From contig NZ_JAALJI010000008.1 in assembly GCF_011064595.1 (NCBI RefSeq), positions 124,001 to 188,000 of the forward strand: DNA of 64,000 bases. Direction: 5' to 3'. How positions within the stretch are numbered: position 1 is the first letter of the stretch; every line of letters starts with the position of its first letter. Positions 17,084 to 26,226 of this stretch are shown here, one piece after another. The notes under the pieces were generated by a model. The model ran no database searches and was not told the DNA's origin. It saw nothing but the letters and a program-made list of their open reading frames with translations. Position numbers and translations under genes: made by a program. Source of the stretch: Paludisphaera soli. GTDB lineage: Bacteria > Planctomycetota > Planctomycetia > Isosphaerales > Isosphaeraceae.

Positions 17084-18478
17084 TCAGCCCTCCTCCTCGA
17101 CGTCCGGGAAGCCCAGCTCCTTGAGGCGTCGGTAGAGTCTCGGCCGGGAGACGCCGAGGATCTCGGCGGCCCGCGACTTGTTCCGGCGGCAGCGCGCCAG
17201 GGCGTCCTCGATCAGCCGCCGCTCGACCTCGACCAGGGTCTCGTCGAGGGGACGGGGCGGGGCTGGTTTCGGGGCCGGGTAGGCGTCGCCCAGATGGCCC
17301 CGGATGTCGGCCGGCAGGTCTTCGACGACGATCAGGCTCGGGCCGCCCCGGCCGTGCGCGTGCTCGACGACCCGCGCCAGCTCGCGGAGGTTGCCCGGCC
17401 AGTGGTAGGCGGCCAGAATGTCCTCGGCGGCCCTCGCGAAGCCGGGGCGCTGGCGGCCTCCCCGGCGATTCAGGCGCTCCAGGAAGTTCTGGGCGAGCAG
17501 GGGGATGTCATCGCGGCGGTCGCGGAGCGGGGAGAGGTGGACGACCAGGACCGAGAGGGCCAGGTACAGGTCTTCCCGGAGGATCTCCGAGCGGACGGCG
17601 GCCTCGGGATCGCCGGTCGCCACGGCCAGGACCCGGACGCGGCCCTCGTCGCCCTCGAGCGCGGCGGCAAGCCTGGCCTGGAGGTCGCGCGGCAGGGCCG
17701 CGAGGTCGCCGACGAGGATCGACGAGCCGTCGGCCGCGGCGAGGCGGGGCCGCGAGGGGGGGGCCTCGGGATCGACCGGCCCGAATAGCTCGCGATCCAG
17801 GATCGCGGCGGGGAGGGCCTCGCAGTCGAAGGCGCGGAGGGTCGAGCCGTCGCCCGCCCCGAGCTGGTGCACGACGCGCGCGGCGTGCCGCTTGCCGACC
17901 CCGGGCTCGCCGACGAACAGGGTCGGCCGCCCCGACCCGGCGGCGACCCGGAGCTGCTCCAGCAGCCGGCGATGCGCCGGCCCGCCTCCCAGCAGGGAGT
18001 CGAAACCGTGGCGGGCCCGGAGCGCCGCACGCGCGTCCATCAGGCGGACGCGGAGGGCGTGGGCCTCCGATTCGGCCTCGGCCGGCGACGGCTCGGGCCG
18101 CGCGTCGGCGTCGAGCACCCGGCCCAGCACGCCGAGCAGTTCGCCCTGGGGGTCGCAAAACGGCAGGAAGGCCAGGACCCGTCGCACGCCCGCGCCGTCG
18201 GGACGGACGAGGAGCGAGGGGGCCCAGGAGGCACGCCCCGCGAGGGCCTCGGGCGGCGGCGCGAGGCCGGCCGCCAGTTCCACGACGTCCCCATCGCCCG
18301 ACGGCCCGTGAGCCGGGCAGGAGACGCCGACGATCGCATCGGCCGGAAACCCGGTCAGTTCCTCGAAGGCCGGGTTCACCCAGGCGACGCGGAGGTCCGG
18401 GTCGAGCCAAAACAGCGGCTCGCGCGCCGATCGCCAGATTTGTTCCGGGCGCAAGGGGGAGGGGCGGGGGGGCGGCAT
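17084..18478 (-). CDS. PAS-AAA+-Fis regulator, NtrC-like but without GAFTGA
   Basis: 464 residues. Residues about 12-125 form a PAS domain (PLFWLDPDLRVAWVNPAFEE), 160-400 an NtrC-type AAA+ module, and 420-460 a Fis-type helix-turn-helix (KSRAAEILGVSRPRLYRRLK). Walker A is intact (GEPGVGK, 190-196) and the sensor/arginine-finger region is present (LREDLYLALSV, PLRDRRDDIPLL). After ELFG (230-233) the GAFTGA loop that contacts sigma-54 is replaced by a Pro-rich stretch, and Walker B, normally LDE, reads VGD (256-258). It is therefore unlikely to open sigma-54 promoters and may hydrolyse ATP poorly; it probably acts as a DNA-binding switch. The ATG at 18478 lies 25 bases after the next regulator. 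Confidence 0.88.
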   Translation of the reverse strand: MPPPRPSPLRPEQIWRSAREPLFWLDPDLRVAWVNPAFEELTGFPADAIVGVSCPAHGPSGDGDVVELAAGLAPPPEALAGRASWAPSLLVRPDGAGVRRVLAFLPFCDPQGELLGVLGRVLDADARPEPSPAEAESEAHALRVRLMDARAALRARHGFDSLLGGGPAHRRLLEQLRVAAGSGRPTLFVGEPGVGKRHAARVVHQLGAGDGSTLRAFDCEALPAAILDRELFGPVDPEAPPSRPRLAAADGSSILVGDLAALPRDLQARLAAALEGDEGRVRVLAVATGDPEAAVRSEILREDLYLALSVLVVHLSPLRDRRDDIPLLAQNFLERLNRRGGRQRPGFARAAEDILAAYHWPGNLRELARVVEHAHGRGGPSLIVVEDLPADIRGHLGDAYPAPKPAPPRPLDETLVEVERRLIEDALARCRRNKSRAAEILGVSRPRLYRRLKELGFPDVEEEG

Positions 18479-18503
18479 GGCTCGCCTCGCTCGGGGAGCC
18501 GGC

Positions 18504-19313
18504 TCAGTCCTCGGCGAACCGGCTCCAGGACCAGACGACCCGGCCGACGAGGAAATCGGCCGGCTGCTCGTCGACCTCGACGGCCACGAGCGGATGATCG
18601 CGTCCCGGTTGGTTGGGCCGGAGGATGACGTGGCGACCGCTGACGTCCAGCCAGCGGATGAGCAGCCGGCCCTCATGTCGTGCGGCGACGATCCTCCCCT
18701 GGAGCGAGGTCGGGTCCTGCTCGGTCCGGTCGATGGCGACGATCGAGCCTTCGGGCAGGATCGGGCTCATCGAATCGTCGCCGACGCGGACGGCGATCGT
18801 CTCCGACGGGTTCGGGAACCAGTGGGGGTAGGCCAGCACCCGGCCCTCCACGTGCGTCGGGTCGGGCGTCGGGCGGGCCAGCTCCTCGAGAGGGTAGATG
18901 CTCACCGCCAGGAATTCCATCGCCTCGACATCGCCGGAGTGGTCGGCGGCGGGCTTCGGGGTCGGCTGGACCGCCCGCTCCCGCTCCAGCTTCTCCAGCC
19001 CTCGGCGGATCAGCTCGACCGAGGAGAGGTCGGCCACGCGGTGATCCTCGAGCGGGCTGACGTAACGGGCGCCTTCGCCCGAGACGAGGTAGGTCGGCGA
19101 GGCCCCGGTCAGCTCGATGAACGCCAGCAGGACCTCGGCGGGGACGGTCACGCCGGTCTCGTAGTTGTACCAGGTGCGCGCGGGCAGGTTCAGCCGGCGC
19201 GCCAGTTCCGGCCCACCGTGATCGCCGAAGAGTTCCTGTCGGATCTCCCGGAGGCGTCGCGAAAGGGACGTTTTGATGCTGAGGCGGACTTTAGGAGTCT
19301 TCTTCCGAGCCAC
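18504..19313 (-). CDS. XRE-family regulator with LexA-like S24 domain
   Basis: 269 residues from a GTG at 19313. Residues about 17-80 are a helix-turn-helix (ELARRLNLPARTWYNYETGV). A 60-residue linker leads to an S24/LexA-like domain at about 150-260: RVGDDSMSPILPEGSIVAID holds the nucleophile-position Ser181. The general-base Lys, expected at 220 (VKRL in LexA), is Arg (IRWL), so self-cleavage should be lost. It precedes the NtrC-like gene by 25 bases on the same strand; together they form a two-regulator operon. It looks chromosomal, with no phage genes nearby. What it senses is unknown. Confidence 0.88.
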   Translation of the reverse strand: MARKKTPKVRLSIKTSLSRRLREIRQELFGDHGGPELARRLNLPARTWYNYETGVTVPAEVLLAFIELTGASPTYLVSGEGARYVSPLEDHRVADLSSVELIRRGLEKLERERAVQPTPKPAADHSGDVEAMEFLAVSIYPLEELARPTPDPTHVEGRVLAYPHWFPNPSETIAVRVGDDSMSPILPEGSIVAIDRTEQDPTSLQGRIVAARHEGRLLIRWLDVSGRHVILRPNQPGRDHPLVAVEVDEQPADFLVGRVVWSWSRFAED

Positions 19314-19705
19314 GGCGCTCGATCCCGTAAAAGGGAGCCACTGGGCCCCACACCCTGGGTCGTTGGTCTCGAAAAGATAGGCTTGAAGCGAAGAGCCCCA
19401 AAACCTTATGGACGGCAGGACTTCACGCCCGAGACGACCTTGAGGGATTCCCGGCGGATCGACGCTCGCTCACCTCCCACCCATGCTGGGCCAACTTAAC
19501 ACACCGGGACCACGCCGTCAGTATCGGCGCAGCTTTTTACAGGACCGAACGTCCGCCGCGTGGCGTCCGGGCAACGCATCCACGCGCCCAGGGTGCCCAG
19601 GAGCGACAATCGCCATATTTATCAACCTAACCTTCCCATTCCGCGAGATCACCCGCCGCGGCGGCGCGGGGATGCAAACTCGCTGGCGATCATGGGAGGG
19701 CGGGA
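19314..19705. other. 392-base intergenic region between sufT and the XRE-S24 gene
   Basis: No credible gene or RNA. It holds the 3' region of the suf operon and the upstream region of the XRE-S24 gene, both on the minus strand. A locally AT-rich stretch lies at about 19604-19640, and near 19650 a GC-rich palindrome (CCGCCGCGGCGG) could help end suf transcription. A weak minus-strand promoter for the regulator (TATCTT as -10 near 19372) is possible. Confidence 0.4.
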
Positions 19706-20005
19706 TCAATACATGCCCAGCTCGTCGCGGGCGTCGTCGGACATTCGGTCGGGGGTCCACGGCGGGGACATGACGAGCTTGACGTTGGCCTTGGCCACCC
19801 CCTCGACCTTCTCGAGCGCGGCGACCGCGTTGCGGAGGATTTCCGGCCCCATCGGGCAGGCCGGCGAGGTCAGGGTCATCTCGACGTCGGCGTGGTCTTC
19901 CCCCGCCTGGATCGAGTAGACCAGGCCCAGGTCGACTACGTTGACGTTCAACTCGGGGTCGATGACGGTCTTCAGGGCCTGGACGAGCGTCTCATGCTCG
20001 ATCAT
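19706..20005 (-). CDS. sufT: SufT/MIP18-family Fe-S assembly factor (DUF59)
   Basis: 99 residues, DUF59 fold. The family motifs are VIDPELNVNVVDLGLVY at residues about 14-30 and LTSPACPMGPEI with the conserved Cys near residue 50. SufT/PaaD-type proteins help deliver iron-sulfur clusters to recipient enzymes. It is the last gene of the suf operon, 45 bases after the Rieske protein gene, which supports the assignment. Confidence 0.93.
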   Translation of the reverse strand: MIEHETLVQALKTVIDPELNVNVVDLGLVYSIQAGEDHADVEMTLTSPACPMGPEILRNAVAALEKVEGVAKANVKLVMSPPWTPDRMSDDARDELGMY

Positions 20006-20050
20006 CGCGGGGCTCCTCGCTCGGTGTCGGGTCGGATCGGGTCGTTCGGT

Positions 20051-20365
20051 TCAGTCGTCGATCCGCACGTAGACGCCGTCGTCGCGGACTTCGACCGGGT
20101 GGGTGGGGACCGGCTCGACGGCCGGGAAGCAGGTCACGGCCCCGGTGCGGACGTCGAAGCGGGCGCCGTGGCGGGGGCACTCGATCTCCGTCCCCTCCAG
20201 GTCGCCTTCGGCGAGCGGGCCGCCGTCGTGCGTGCAGACGTCGTCGACGGCGTAGTAGTCGTCGCCGACGCGGAACAGGGCGAGCGCGTGGCCGTCGACG
20301 TCGACCAGTTTCTTGCCGCCGGGGGCCAGCTCGGCCGTCTCGGCGATCTTCACGGCTTCCGACAT
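20051..20365 (-). CDS. Rieske [2Fe-2S] ferredoxin, NirD/BphF type
   Basis: 104 residues with no signal peptide or membrane segment, so a soluble cytoplasmic Rieske protein. The cluster ligands are CTH (Cys44, His46) and CPRH (Cys63, His66) in CTHDGGPL and CPRHGARFD. The absence of the disulfide cysteines of bc1-type Rieske proteins is normal for dioxygenase-type ferredoxins. Being between sufE and sufT it could supply electrons for cluster assembly; this is inferred from position. Confidence 0.94.
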   Translation of the reverse strand: MSEAVKIAETAELAPGGKKLVDVDGHALALFRVGDDYYAVDDVCTHDGGPLAEGDLEGTEIECPRHGARFDVRTGAVTCFPAVEPVPTHPVEVRDDGVYVRIDD

Positions 20366-20389
20366 GGGTGTTCGTCCCGTCCGATCAGG

Positions 20390-20830
20390 TCAAGATGTGG
20401 AGCCGTTGTGGGCGAACGCGACCCGGGTCACGTCGCGCTTGATGCGCCGCAGGACGCCGCTCAAACCGCGGACCCGGAGCATGCCCAGGACCTCGGTCAG
20501 TCCGCAGAGGTCGACGAGGTCGCCGGGGACCTTCAGGACCTCTTCCGGGGAGGCCCCGTTGAGCCCCTCCAGCAGGAGCGAGACGAAGCCGCGGACGGTC
20601 GGGGCCTCGGCGGGGGCGTCGCCGTACAGGGCCACGCGGTCGCCGATCATCTCGACGAAGAGGTAGACCGGCGACTGGCACTCCTCGACGCGGTGCTCGG
20701 CGTCCCTGCGGGCTTCCAGCTCCGGCGGCAGCGGGGGCAGGTTCTTGGAGAAGTCGATGAGCAGGTCGATCCGCTCCTGGCGGTCGGACTCGCGGAGTTC
20801 CGTGAGGATGGCGTCGAGTGCGGCGGGCAT
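20390..20830 (-). CDS. sufE: SufE sulfur-acceptor protein
   Basis: 146 residues from the ATG at 20830 (GGAAGGAG upstream). SufE features are the amphipathic N-terminal helix, LPPLPPELEARRDAEHRV, the active-site Cys51 in VEECQSPVYLF, and a C-terminal helical region ending LRVRGLSGVLRRIK. SufE takes persulfide from a cysteine desulfurase and passes it to SufB. No desulfurase is encoded in the operon; the gene immediately before it is a rhodanese, which may be the local sulfur donor. Confidence 0.94.
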   Translation of the reverse strand: MPAALDAILTELRESDRQERIDLLIDFSKNLPPLPPELEARRDAEHRVEECQSPVYLFVEMIGDRVALYGDAPAEAPTVRGFVSLLLEGLNGASPEEVLKVPGDLVDLCGLTEVLGMLRVRGLSGVLRRIKRDVTRVAFAHNGSTS

Positions 20831-21012
20831 GGGATTCGTCTGCTCCTTCCGGCTGGGGGAGAGGGCCGGGGCCGGGGCCGGCGAGGGCGGCGTCCGGCCT
20901 CGACCTGCGCCGCACGTCGCACGCGCGACGCCGGCGGATCGGGCGGATCGCCGTCCTTCCGGGTTCGTTTCCATTCTTCACCACAGGGCGGGGGTCGGGC
21001 AAGTCGGGTTCT

Positions 21013-21873
21013 TCAGGCGCCGGCCCCGCGCTCGATGGGGACGCGGACCAGGTTGCCCCATTCGGTCCACGAGCCGTCGTAGTTCCGGACCCGGGGGTAG
21101 CCCAGCAGGTAGGTCAGGGCGAACCAGGCCAGGCTGGAGCGCTCGCCGATCCGGCAGTAGGCGACCACGTCGTCGCTCGGCTTCAGGCCGGCCTCGCCCT
21201 CGTACAGGGCCCTCAGCTCGGCGGCCGACTTGAACGTGCCGTCCTCGTTGACGGCGCGGCTCCAGGGGACGCTCTTCGCGCCCGGGATGTGGCCGCCGCG
21301 GAGCGAACCCTCCTGCGGATAGTCCTCCATGTGGAGCATCTCGCCGGTGTATTCCTTGGGGCTGCGCACGTCGATCAGGGGCCGCTTGGCGCGGATGTGC
21401 TCGAGCACGTCGTCGCGGAAGGCGCGGATGGCCGGCTCGTCGCCGCCGGCGACCTTGTACTCGGTCCTCGGGTACTTCGGCGTCTCGCGGGAGATCGGCC
21501 GGCTCTCGTCGATCCAGAGCTTCCGGCCGCCGTTCATGACCCTCAGGTCCTTGTGGCCGAACAGGGTGAAGGCCCAGAAGGCGTAGCAGGCCCACCAGTT
21601 CGACTTGTCGCCGTAGAAGACGACCGTCGTGTCCTCGGCGATGCCGTTCTTCGAGCAGAGTTCGGCGAACTTCTCGGCGTCGATGTAGTCGCGGAGGACC
21701 TGGTCCTGCAGGTCGCCCTGCCAGTCGATCCGCACCGCCCCCGGGACGTGGCCCAGGTCGTAGAGCAGCAGGTCCTCGTCGCTCTCGACGATCCGCACCT
21801 TGGGATCGTCCAGGTGGTCCAGCACCCACTGGGTCGAGACCAGGACTTCGGGACGCGCGTAATCTTCCCCCAT
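21013..21873 (-). CDS. Two-domain rhodanese (thiosulfate/mercaptopyruvate sulfurtransferase)
   Basis: 286 residues from the ATG at 21873. The inactive N-terminal rhodanese domain (about 1-135) has [15 protein letters not shown]; the C-terminal domain (about 145-280) has [14 protein letters not shown] and the active-site loop YCRIGERSS with Cys240. The CRxGERS loop is of the thiosulfate/SseA tandem class. It lies between sufD and sufE with the same orientation, so its job is probably to feed sulfur into cluster assembly. Confidence 0.94.
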   Translation of the reverse strand: MGEDYARPEVLVSTQWVLDHLDDPKVRIVESDEDLLLYDLGHVPGAVRIDWQGDLQDQVLRDYIDAEKFAELCSKNGIAEDTTVVFYGDKSNWWACYAFWAFTLFGHKDLRVMNGGRKLWIDESRPISRETPKYPRTEYKVAGGDEPAIRAFRDDVLEHIRAKRPLIDVRSPKEYTGEMLHMEDYPQEGSLRGGHIPGAKSVPWSRAVNEDGTFKSAAELRALYEGEAGLKPSDDVVAYCRIGERSSLAWFALTYLLGYPRVRNYDGSWTEWGNLVRVPIERGAGA

Positions 21874-21902
21874 CGGAACAAACTCCCTGGCTTTCCGTGC
21901 GA

Positions 21903-23240
21903 TCAAGAATTGCCGAGCTTCTCGGCGACGGCGCGCCGGAGCGTCTCGCGGACGGGCTCGAGCGTGATGCGGTCGTAGACGTTGGCGAAGAAGCCCTCGA
22001 CGATCAGCCGGACCGCCGTCGCCCGGGGGATGCCGCGGGCCTGGCAGAGGAAGACCATCTCCTCGTCGACCCGGCCGGCCGTCGCCCCGTGCGTGCAGCG
22101 GACGTCGTTGGCCTCGATCTCCAGGCCGGGGATCGAGTCGGCGCGGGCGGAGTCGGACAGGATCAGGCTGTCGTTCTTCTGGTAGGCGTCGGTGCGCTGG
22201 GCGTCCTTCTCGACGCGGATCATGCCCTTCCAGACGACCCGCGAGCGGTCCTTGAGGCCCCCCTTGTAGAGGAGGTCGCTGGTCGTGTGGGGGGCCTGGT
22301 GATCCTGCCGGGTGAAGTAGGCCAGGTGCTGCCTGCCGGTCGTGAACATGACGCCGTTGACCTGGGCCGCGGAGCCCTCTCCGGCCAGGGCGACCTCCTG
22401 ATTCACCTTCGACAGCCGCGACCCGAGGGCGCCCACGGTCCACTGCAGCGACGCGTCCTTGCCCACCACCGCCCGCTCGCGGGTGAAGTGCCAGGTGGCG
22501 TCGTCCCAGTTCTGGATGTTGACCAGGGTGAGCTTCGACGCCGCCCCCTGGAGCACCTCGAGCGCCCCGACGTGGAGCCCCGGCGTCTCGCCCCGGCCGA
22601 CGCTGGCGGTCTCGCGGACGAGCGTCGCCTCGGCCCCGTCCTCCAGCACGACGAGCGTGTGGCCGAAATCGACCCGGCCGTCCGCCGAGAGGCCCGCGAT
22701 GCTGAAGAGCGGCAGCTCGACCTTGACCCCCTCGGGGACGTAGAGCAGCGAGCCGCCGCTCCAGAAGGCCCCGTGGAGCGCCGCGAAGACGTCGTCGGAG
22801 GGCTTCACGACGTCGGTCAGGAGGTGCTTCCGGAGGATCTCGGGATGGTCCTTGACGGCCGTCTCCAGGTCGACGAAGACCGCGCCGCCGAGACTGGCCG
22901 GGTCGGGCTTGCGGACGACCGCGCCGTCGACGTGCGCGACGCCGGTCCCGTAGTGCGAGCTGAGCGACTTCCACAGGGGCTCGAACGCGGCCTTCGCGGC
23001 CGGGCCCGGCTCGTGGAGGGCGGGGGGGGCGAAGGCGTCGAGCTTGAACGCGCGGACGTCGGTCCGCCGCCACTCCTCGTCGCGCGAGGTCGGCCAGGCG
23101 AAGGCCTTGAACCGCGCGAACGCCTCGCGGCGGCGGTCGACCAGCCACCCGGGCTCGTCGCGGCCCTGCAGGAAGGTTTCGAAGGCTTCTTCCGAGAAAC
23201 CGGTCGGCGCCGTCGTCGTCGCGGGGGAGGTGCTGCTCAT
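21903..23240 (-). CDS. sufD: Fe-S cluster assembly protein SufD
   Basis: 445 residues. The N-terminal helical part has [20 protein letters not shown], a typical SufD opening; the right-handed beta-helix core has [17 protein letters not shown] and [19 protein letters not shown]; the C-terminus reads [20 protein letters not shown] with the conserved His. SufD partners SufB in the SufBC2D scaffold. It lies between DUF3592 and the rhodanese gene. Confidence 0.95.
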   Translation of the reverse strand: MSSTSPATTTAPTGFSEEAFETFLQGRDEPGWLVDRRREAFARFKAFAWPTSRDEEWRRTDVRAFKLDAFAPPALHEPGPAAKAAFEPLWKSLSSHYGTGVAHVDGAVVRKPDPASLGGAVFVDLETAVKDHPEILRKHLLTDVVKPSDDVFAALHGAFWSGGSLLYVPEGVKVELPLFSIAGLSADGRVDFGHTLVVLEDGAEATLVRETASVGRGETPGLHVGALEVLQGAASKLTLVNIQNWDDATWHFTRERAVVGKDASLQWTVGALGSRLSKVNQEVALAGEGSAAQVNGVMFTTGRQHLAYFTRQDHQAPHTTSDLLYKGGLKDRSRVVWKGMIRVEKDAQRTDAYQKNDSLILSDSARADSIPGLEIEANDVRCTHGATAGRVDEEMVFLCQARGIPRATAVRLIVEGFFANVYDRITLEPVRETLRRAVAEKLGNS

Positions 23241-23288
23241 GTTGCTTCCAGAACTTGAACGTCGTCAAAATGATTCGATGGATCGATT

Positions 23289-23738
23289 TCAGGCCCGGCG
23301 GGGGGCTCGACGGCGGTTATTCTTGACGGGCTCGTTGGCCTCGCGGATCAGCAGACCGATGAAGACGGCGAGGGCGCCCAGGCAGCCCAGGAAGAGGAAG
23401 ACCGGGGCAAGCTGCCGATTCCCCGCCAGCCGTACGGCGTATTCGGAGCCCGGGACGTACTGGACCGGCACCTCGTCGCCGACCGAGATCTCGGAGTCGC
23501 CGTGGACGACGTCGGTCGCCGACCTCGCCCCGCCGTCCTGGTCGCGAAAGGTCACGGTGACGATCAAGGCTTCGGCCCGACCTCGTCGATTCGGGTCGGG
23601 CCCGACGTAGGCTTCGGCCACCTGCCCTGGCGCGGTCCGGCCCCAGATGAGGTAACGCAGCTCGTTGACCGAGTAGAAGCCCGAGATCATGAACGCCAGG
23701 AAGGCCCCGAAGGCCAGCCGGATCTTCAAGGTCTCCAC
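23289..23738 (-). CDS. DUF3592-like membrane protein within the suf operon
   Basis: 149 residues from a GTG at 23738 that has GGGAGG at the right distance. One transmembrane segment near the N-terminus ([15 protein letters not shown]) and one near the C-terminus ([19 protein letters not shown]) flank a beta-rich extracytoplasmic domain with the DUF3592 pattern ([34 protein letters not shown]). Topology N-in/C-in is predicted. Its presence between sufB and sufD is unusual; no role in cluster assembly is known for the family, and the position may be accidental. Confidence 0.85.
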   Translation of the reverse strand: METLKIRLAFGAFLAFMISGFYSVNELRYLIWGRTAPGQVAEAYVGPDPNRRGRAEALIVTVTFRDQDGGARSATDVVHGDSEISVGDEVPVQYVPGSEYAVRLAGNRQLAPVFLFLGCLGALAVFIGLLIREANEPVKNNRRRAPRRA

Positions 23739-23848
23739 GCTTCGGCGCCTCCCGGAGCCCGCGCCCGAGCCTCCCCCGCCGCGGCCGGGGGACGGATCGG
23801 CCCGATCGAATCGAGCCGCCCCGGTCCGGTCGCCGCGCGGAAGGCTCG

Positions 23849-25264
23849 TCAGCCGACGGAGCCTTCCATCTGGAGCTGGATGAGCTTGTTCATCTCGACG
23901 GCGTACTCCATCGGCAGCTCCTTGACGAGGGGCTCGATGAAGCCGCTGACGATCAGCGTGGAGGCCTCGGCCTCGGAGAGCCCGCGGCTCCGCAGGTAGA
24001 AGAGCTGCTCCTCGCCGATCTTGGAGACGCTGGCCTCGTGGCCGATCTTGACGTCGTCCTCGTCGATCTCGATGTACGGGTACGTGTCGGACCGGCTGGC
24101 GGGGTCGAGGATGAGCGCGTCGCAGACGACGTTCGACTTCGAGCCCTTGGCGCCGTCGGTGACCTTCAGGAGGCCGCGGTAGCTGGCCCGGCCGCCGTTC
24201 TTGCTGATGCTCTTGGAGATGATCCGCGAGCTGGTGTGGGGGGCGGCGTGGACCACCTTGCCGCCGGCGTCCTGGTGCTGGCCCTTGCCGGCGAAGGCGA
24301 TCGAGAGGATCTCGCCGCGGGCGCCCGGGCCGACCATGTAGACGGCCGGGTACTTCATCGTCAGCTTGCTGCCGAGGTTGCCGTCGACCCACTCCATGAG
24401 CGCGTCTTCGTGGGCCACGGCCCGCTTGGTGACGAGGTTGTAGATGTTGTTGGCCCAGTTCTGGATCGTCGTGTAGCGGCAGCGGCCGCCCTTCTTGACG
24501 ACGATCTCGACCACGGCCGAGTGGAGGCTCTCGGAGGAGTACATCGGGGCGGTGCAGCCCTCAACGTAGTGCACCTGGGCGCCCTCCTCGACGAGGATCA
24601 GCGTCCGCTCGAACTGGCCCATGTTCTCGGCGTTGATCCGGAAGTAGGCCTGGAGCGGGATGTCGACCTTCACGCCGGCGGGGATGTACACGAACGAGCC
24701 GCCGCTCCAGACCGCCGAGTTGAGGGCCGCGAACTTGTTGTCGCCGATCGGGATGATCGTGCCCAGGTACTCGCGGACGAGGTCGGGGTAATCGCGGACG
24801 GCCGTGTCGGTGTCGGTGAAGATGACCCCCTTCGCCTGGAGGTCCTCGCGGAGGCTGTGGTAGACCACCTCGGACTCGTACTGGGCGCCGACGCCGGCCA
24901 GGAACTTGCGCTCGGCCTCGGGGATGCCGAGCTTGTCGAACGTGTTCTTGATCTCGGCCGGGACGTCGTCCCAGGTGCGGCCCTGGCGGTCGGTGGCCTT
25001 CATGAAGTAGCGGATGTCGTCGAAGTTCAGCTCCGAGAGGTCGCCGCCCCAGGTGGGGGTGGGCTTCTTGAGGAACGTCTCCAGCCCCTTGAGGCGGAAC
25101 TCCCGCATCCAGGCGGGCTCGTTCTTCATCTCGGAGATCTGCTCGACGACGGCCTTCGTGAGCCCCTTGCCGCTCTTGAAGGCGTAGTTGTCGTCGGAGT
25201 CGCGGAAGCCGTACTTGTACTCGTCCTTGATGCCCGCAACCTGCAGGTTCAGATCGGTCGCCAT
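23849..25264 (-). CDS. sufB: Fe-S cluster assembly protein SufB
   Basis: 471 residues, standard SufB length. Conserved blocks run in order: [14 protein letters not shown], the ECSE-like helix, [40 protein letters not shown] with the scaffold Cys, [17 protein letters not shown], and [19 protein letters not shown]. SufB receives sulfur from SufE and is where the nascent cluster forms with SufC and SufD. Third gene of the operon after sufR and sufC. Confidence 0.97.
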   Translation of the reverse strand: MATDLNLQVAGIKDEYKYGFRDSDDNYAFKSGKGLTKAVVEQISEMKNEPAWMREFRLKGLETFLKKPTPTWGGDLSELNFDDIRYFMKATDRQGRTWDDVPAEIKNTFDKLGIPEAERKFLAGVGAQYESEVVYHSLREDLQAKGVIFTDTDTAVRDYPDLVREYLGTIIPIGDNKFAALNSAVWSGGSFVYIPAGVKVDIPLQAYFRINAENMGQFERTLILVEEGAQVHYVEGCTAPMYSSESLHSAVVEIVVKKGGRCRYTTIQNWANNIYNLVTKRAVAHEDALMEWVDGNLGSKLTMKYPAVYMVGPGARGEILSIAFAGKGQHQDAGGKVVHAAPHTSSRIISKSISKNGGRASYRGLLKVTDGAKGSKSNVVCDALILDPASRSDTYPYIEIDEDDVKIGHEASVSKIGEEQLFYLRSRGLSEAEASTLIVSGFIEPLVKELPMEYAVEMNKLIQLQMEGSVG

Positions 25265-25389
25265 GTCGGTTCCCTTCGTCGTAGGGGGGTCGTCCCCGCG
25301 TCTCTTCCCTTCGCGTGTGTTCGGAACGGCCGCGACGCCGGTGGCGGGCGTCGCGGGGTCGGTCGGCGGGGCCGGGGGCGTCGGGTCGG

Positions 25390-26226
25390 TCAGACGCCCA
25401 CGCCCTGGTCCTGCTGGGAGGCCTCGAGCTCCGCAGCGAGGCGGGCCGCCTCGGGATACTTGGCGCGGATCCAGTCGTAGCCCTCGGCCTCGAGCTGCTT
25501 GACCAGCTCCGGGCCCCCTTCTTCGACGATTTGGCCGCCGAAGAGGATGTGGACGAACTGGGGCTTGATGTAGGTCAGGATCCGCTCGTAGTGGGTGATG
25601 ACCAGGACGCCGGTCGAGTGCTTGGCCGAGACCCGGTTGACCCCCTCGGAGACGATCCGCACGGCGTCGATGTCCAGGCCGCTGTCGGTCTCGTCGAGGA
25701 CGGCGAAGGCGGGGCGGAGCATGGCGAGCTGGAGGATCTCGGCCCGCTTCTTCTCGCCGCCGGAGAAGCCCTCGTTGAGGTACCGGCGGGCGAACTCGTG
25801 GTCCATGCCCAGCTCGTCCATCTCCTGGCGCATCTCCTTGCGGAAGTCGCGCATCGGGATCAGGTCCTGGCCTTCCTTGCGCTCCGGGTTGCGGACGTTG
25901 GTGACCGCGTGGCGGAGGAAGTTGGCCACGGTGACGCCGGGGATCGCCGTGGGGTACTGGAAGGCCAGGAAGACCCCGGCCTTGGCCCGCTCGTCGGGCT
26001 CCATGCCGAGGACGTCCTCGCCGTCGATCGTGACCGAGCCCCCCGTCACCTCGTAGTTGGGGTGGCCCATCAGGGCGTAGCTCAGGGTGCTCTTGCCCGA
26101 GCCGTTGGGGCCCATCAGCGCGTGGACCTCGCCCTGCTTGATGGTCAGGTCGACCCCGCGGAGGATCTCCTTGCCCTCGATGGCGACGCGCAGATTCTCG
26201 ATCCGAAGTACCTTGCTCATCAGCAT
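25390..26226 (-). CDS. sufC: Fe-S assembly ATPase SufC
   Basis: 278 residues if translation starts at 26226, whose ATG shares a base with the sufR stop (TAATG); a start two codons later at 26220 is also possible. ABC ATPase motifs: Walker [10 protein letters not shown], signature [16 protein letters not shown], Walker [13 protein letters not shown] (the DETDSGLD is SufC-specific), and the switch His in [10 protein letters not shown]. It drives the SufBC2D complex. Translational coupling to sufR suggests matched expression. Confidence 0.97.
   Translation of the reverse strand: MLMSKVLRIENLRVAIEGKEILRGVDLTIKQGEVHALMGPNGSGKSTLSYALMGHPNYEVTGGSVTIDGEDVLGMEPDERAKAGVFLAFQYPTAIPGVTVANFLRHAVTNVRNPERKEGQDLIPMRDFRKEMRQEMDELGMDHEFARRYLNEGFSGGEKKRAEILQLAMLRPAFAVLDETDSGLDIDAVRIVSEGVNRVSAKHSTGVLVITHYERILTYIKPQFVHILFGGQIVEEGGPELVKQLEAEGYDWIRAKYPEAARLAAELEASQQDQGVGV

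Noticed and set aside
18504-19313. Prophage repressor marking an integrated phage
   Set aside because: No integrase, structural or lysis genes, no att repeats, and the flanks are ordinary operons (suf, lpxB).
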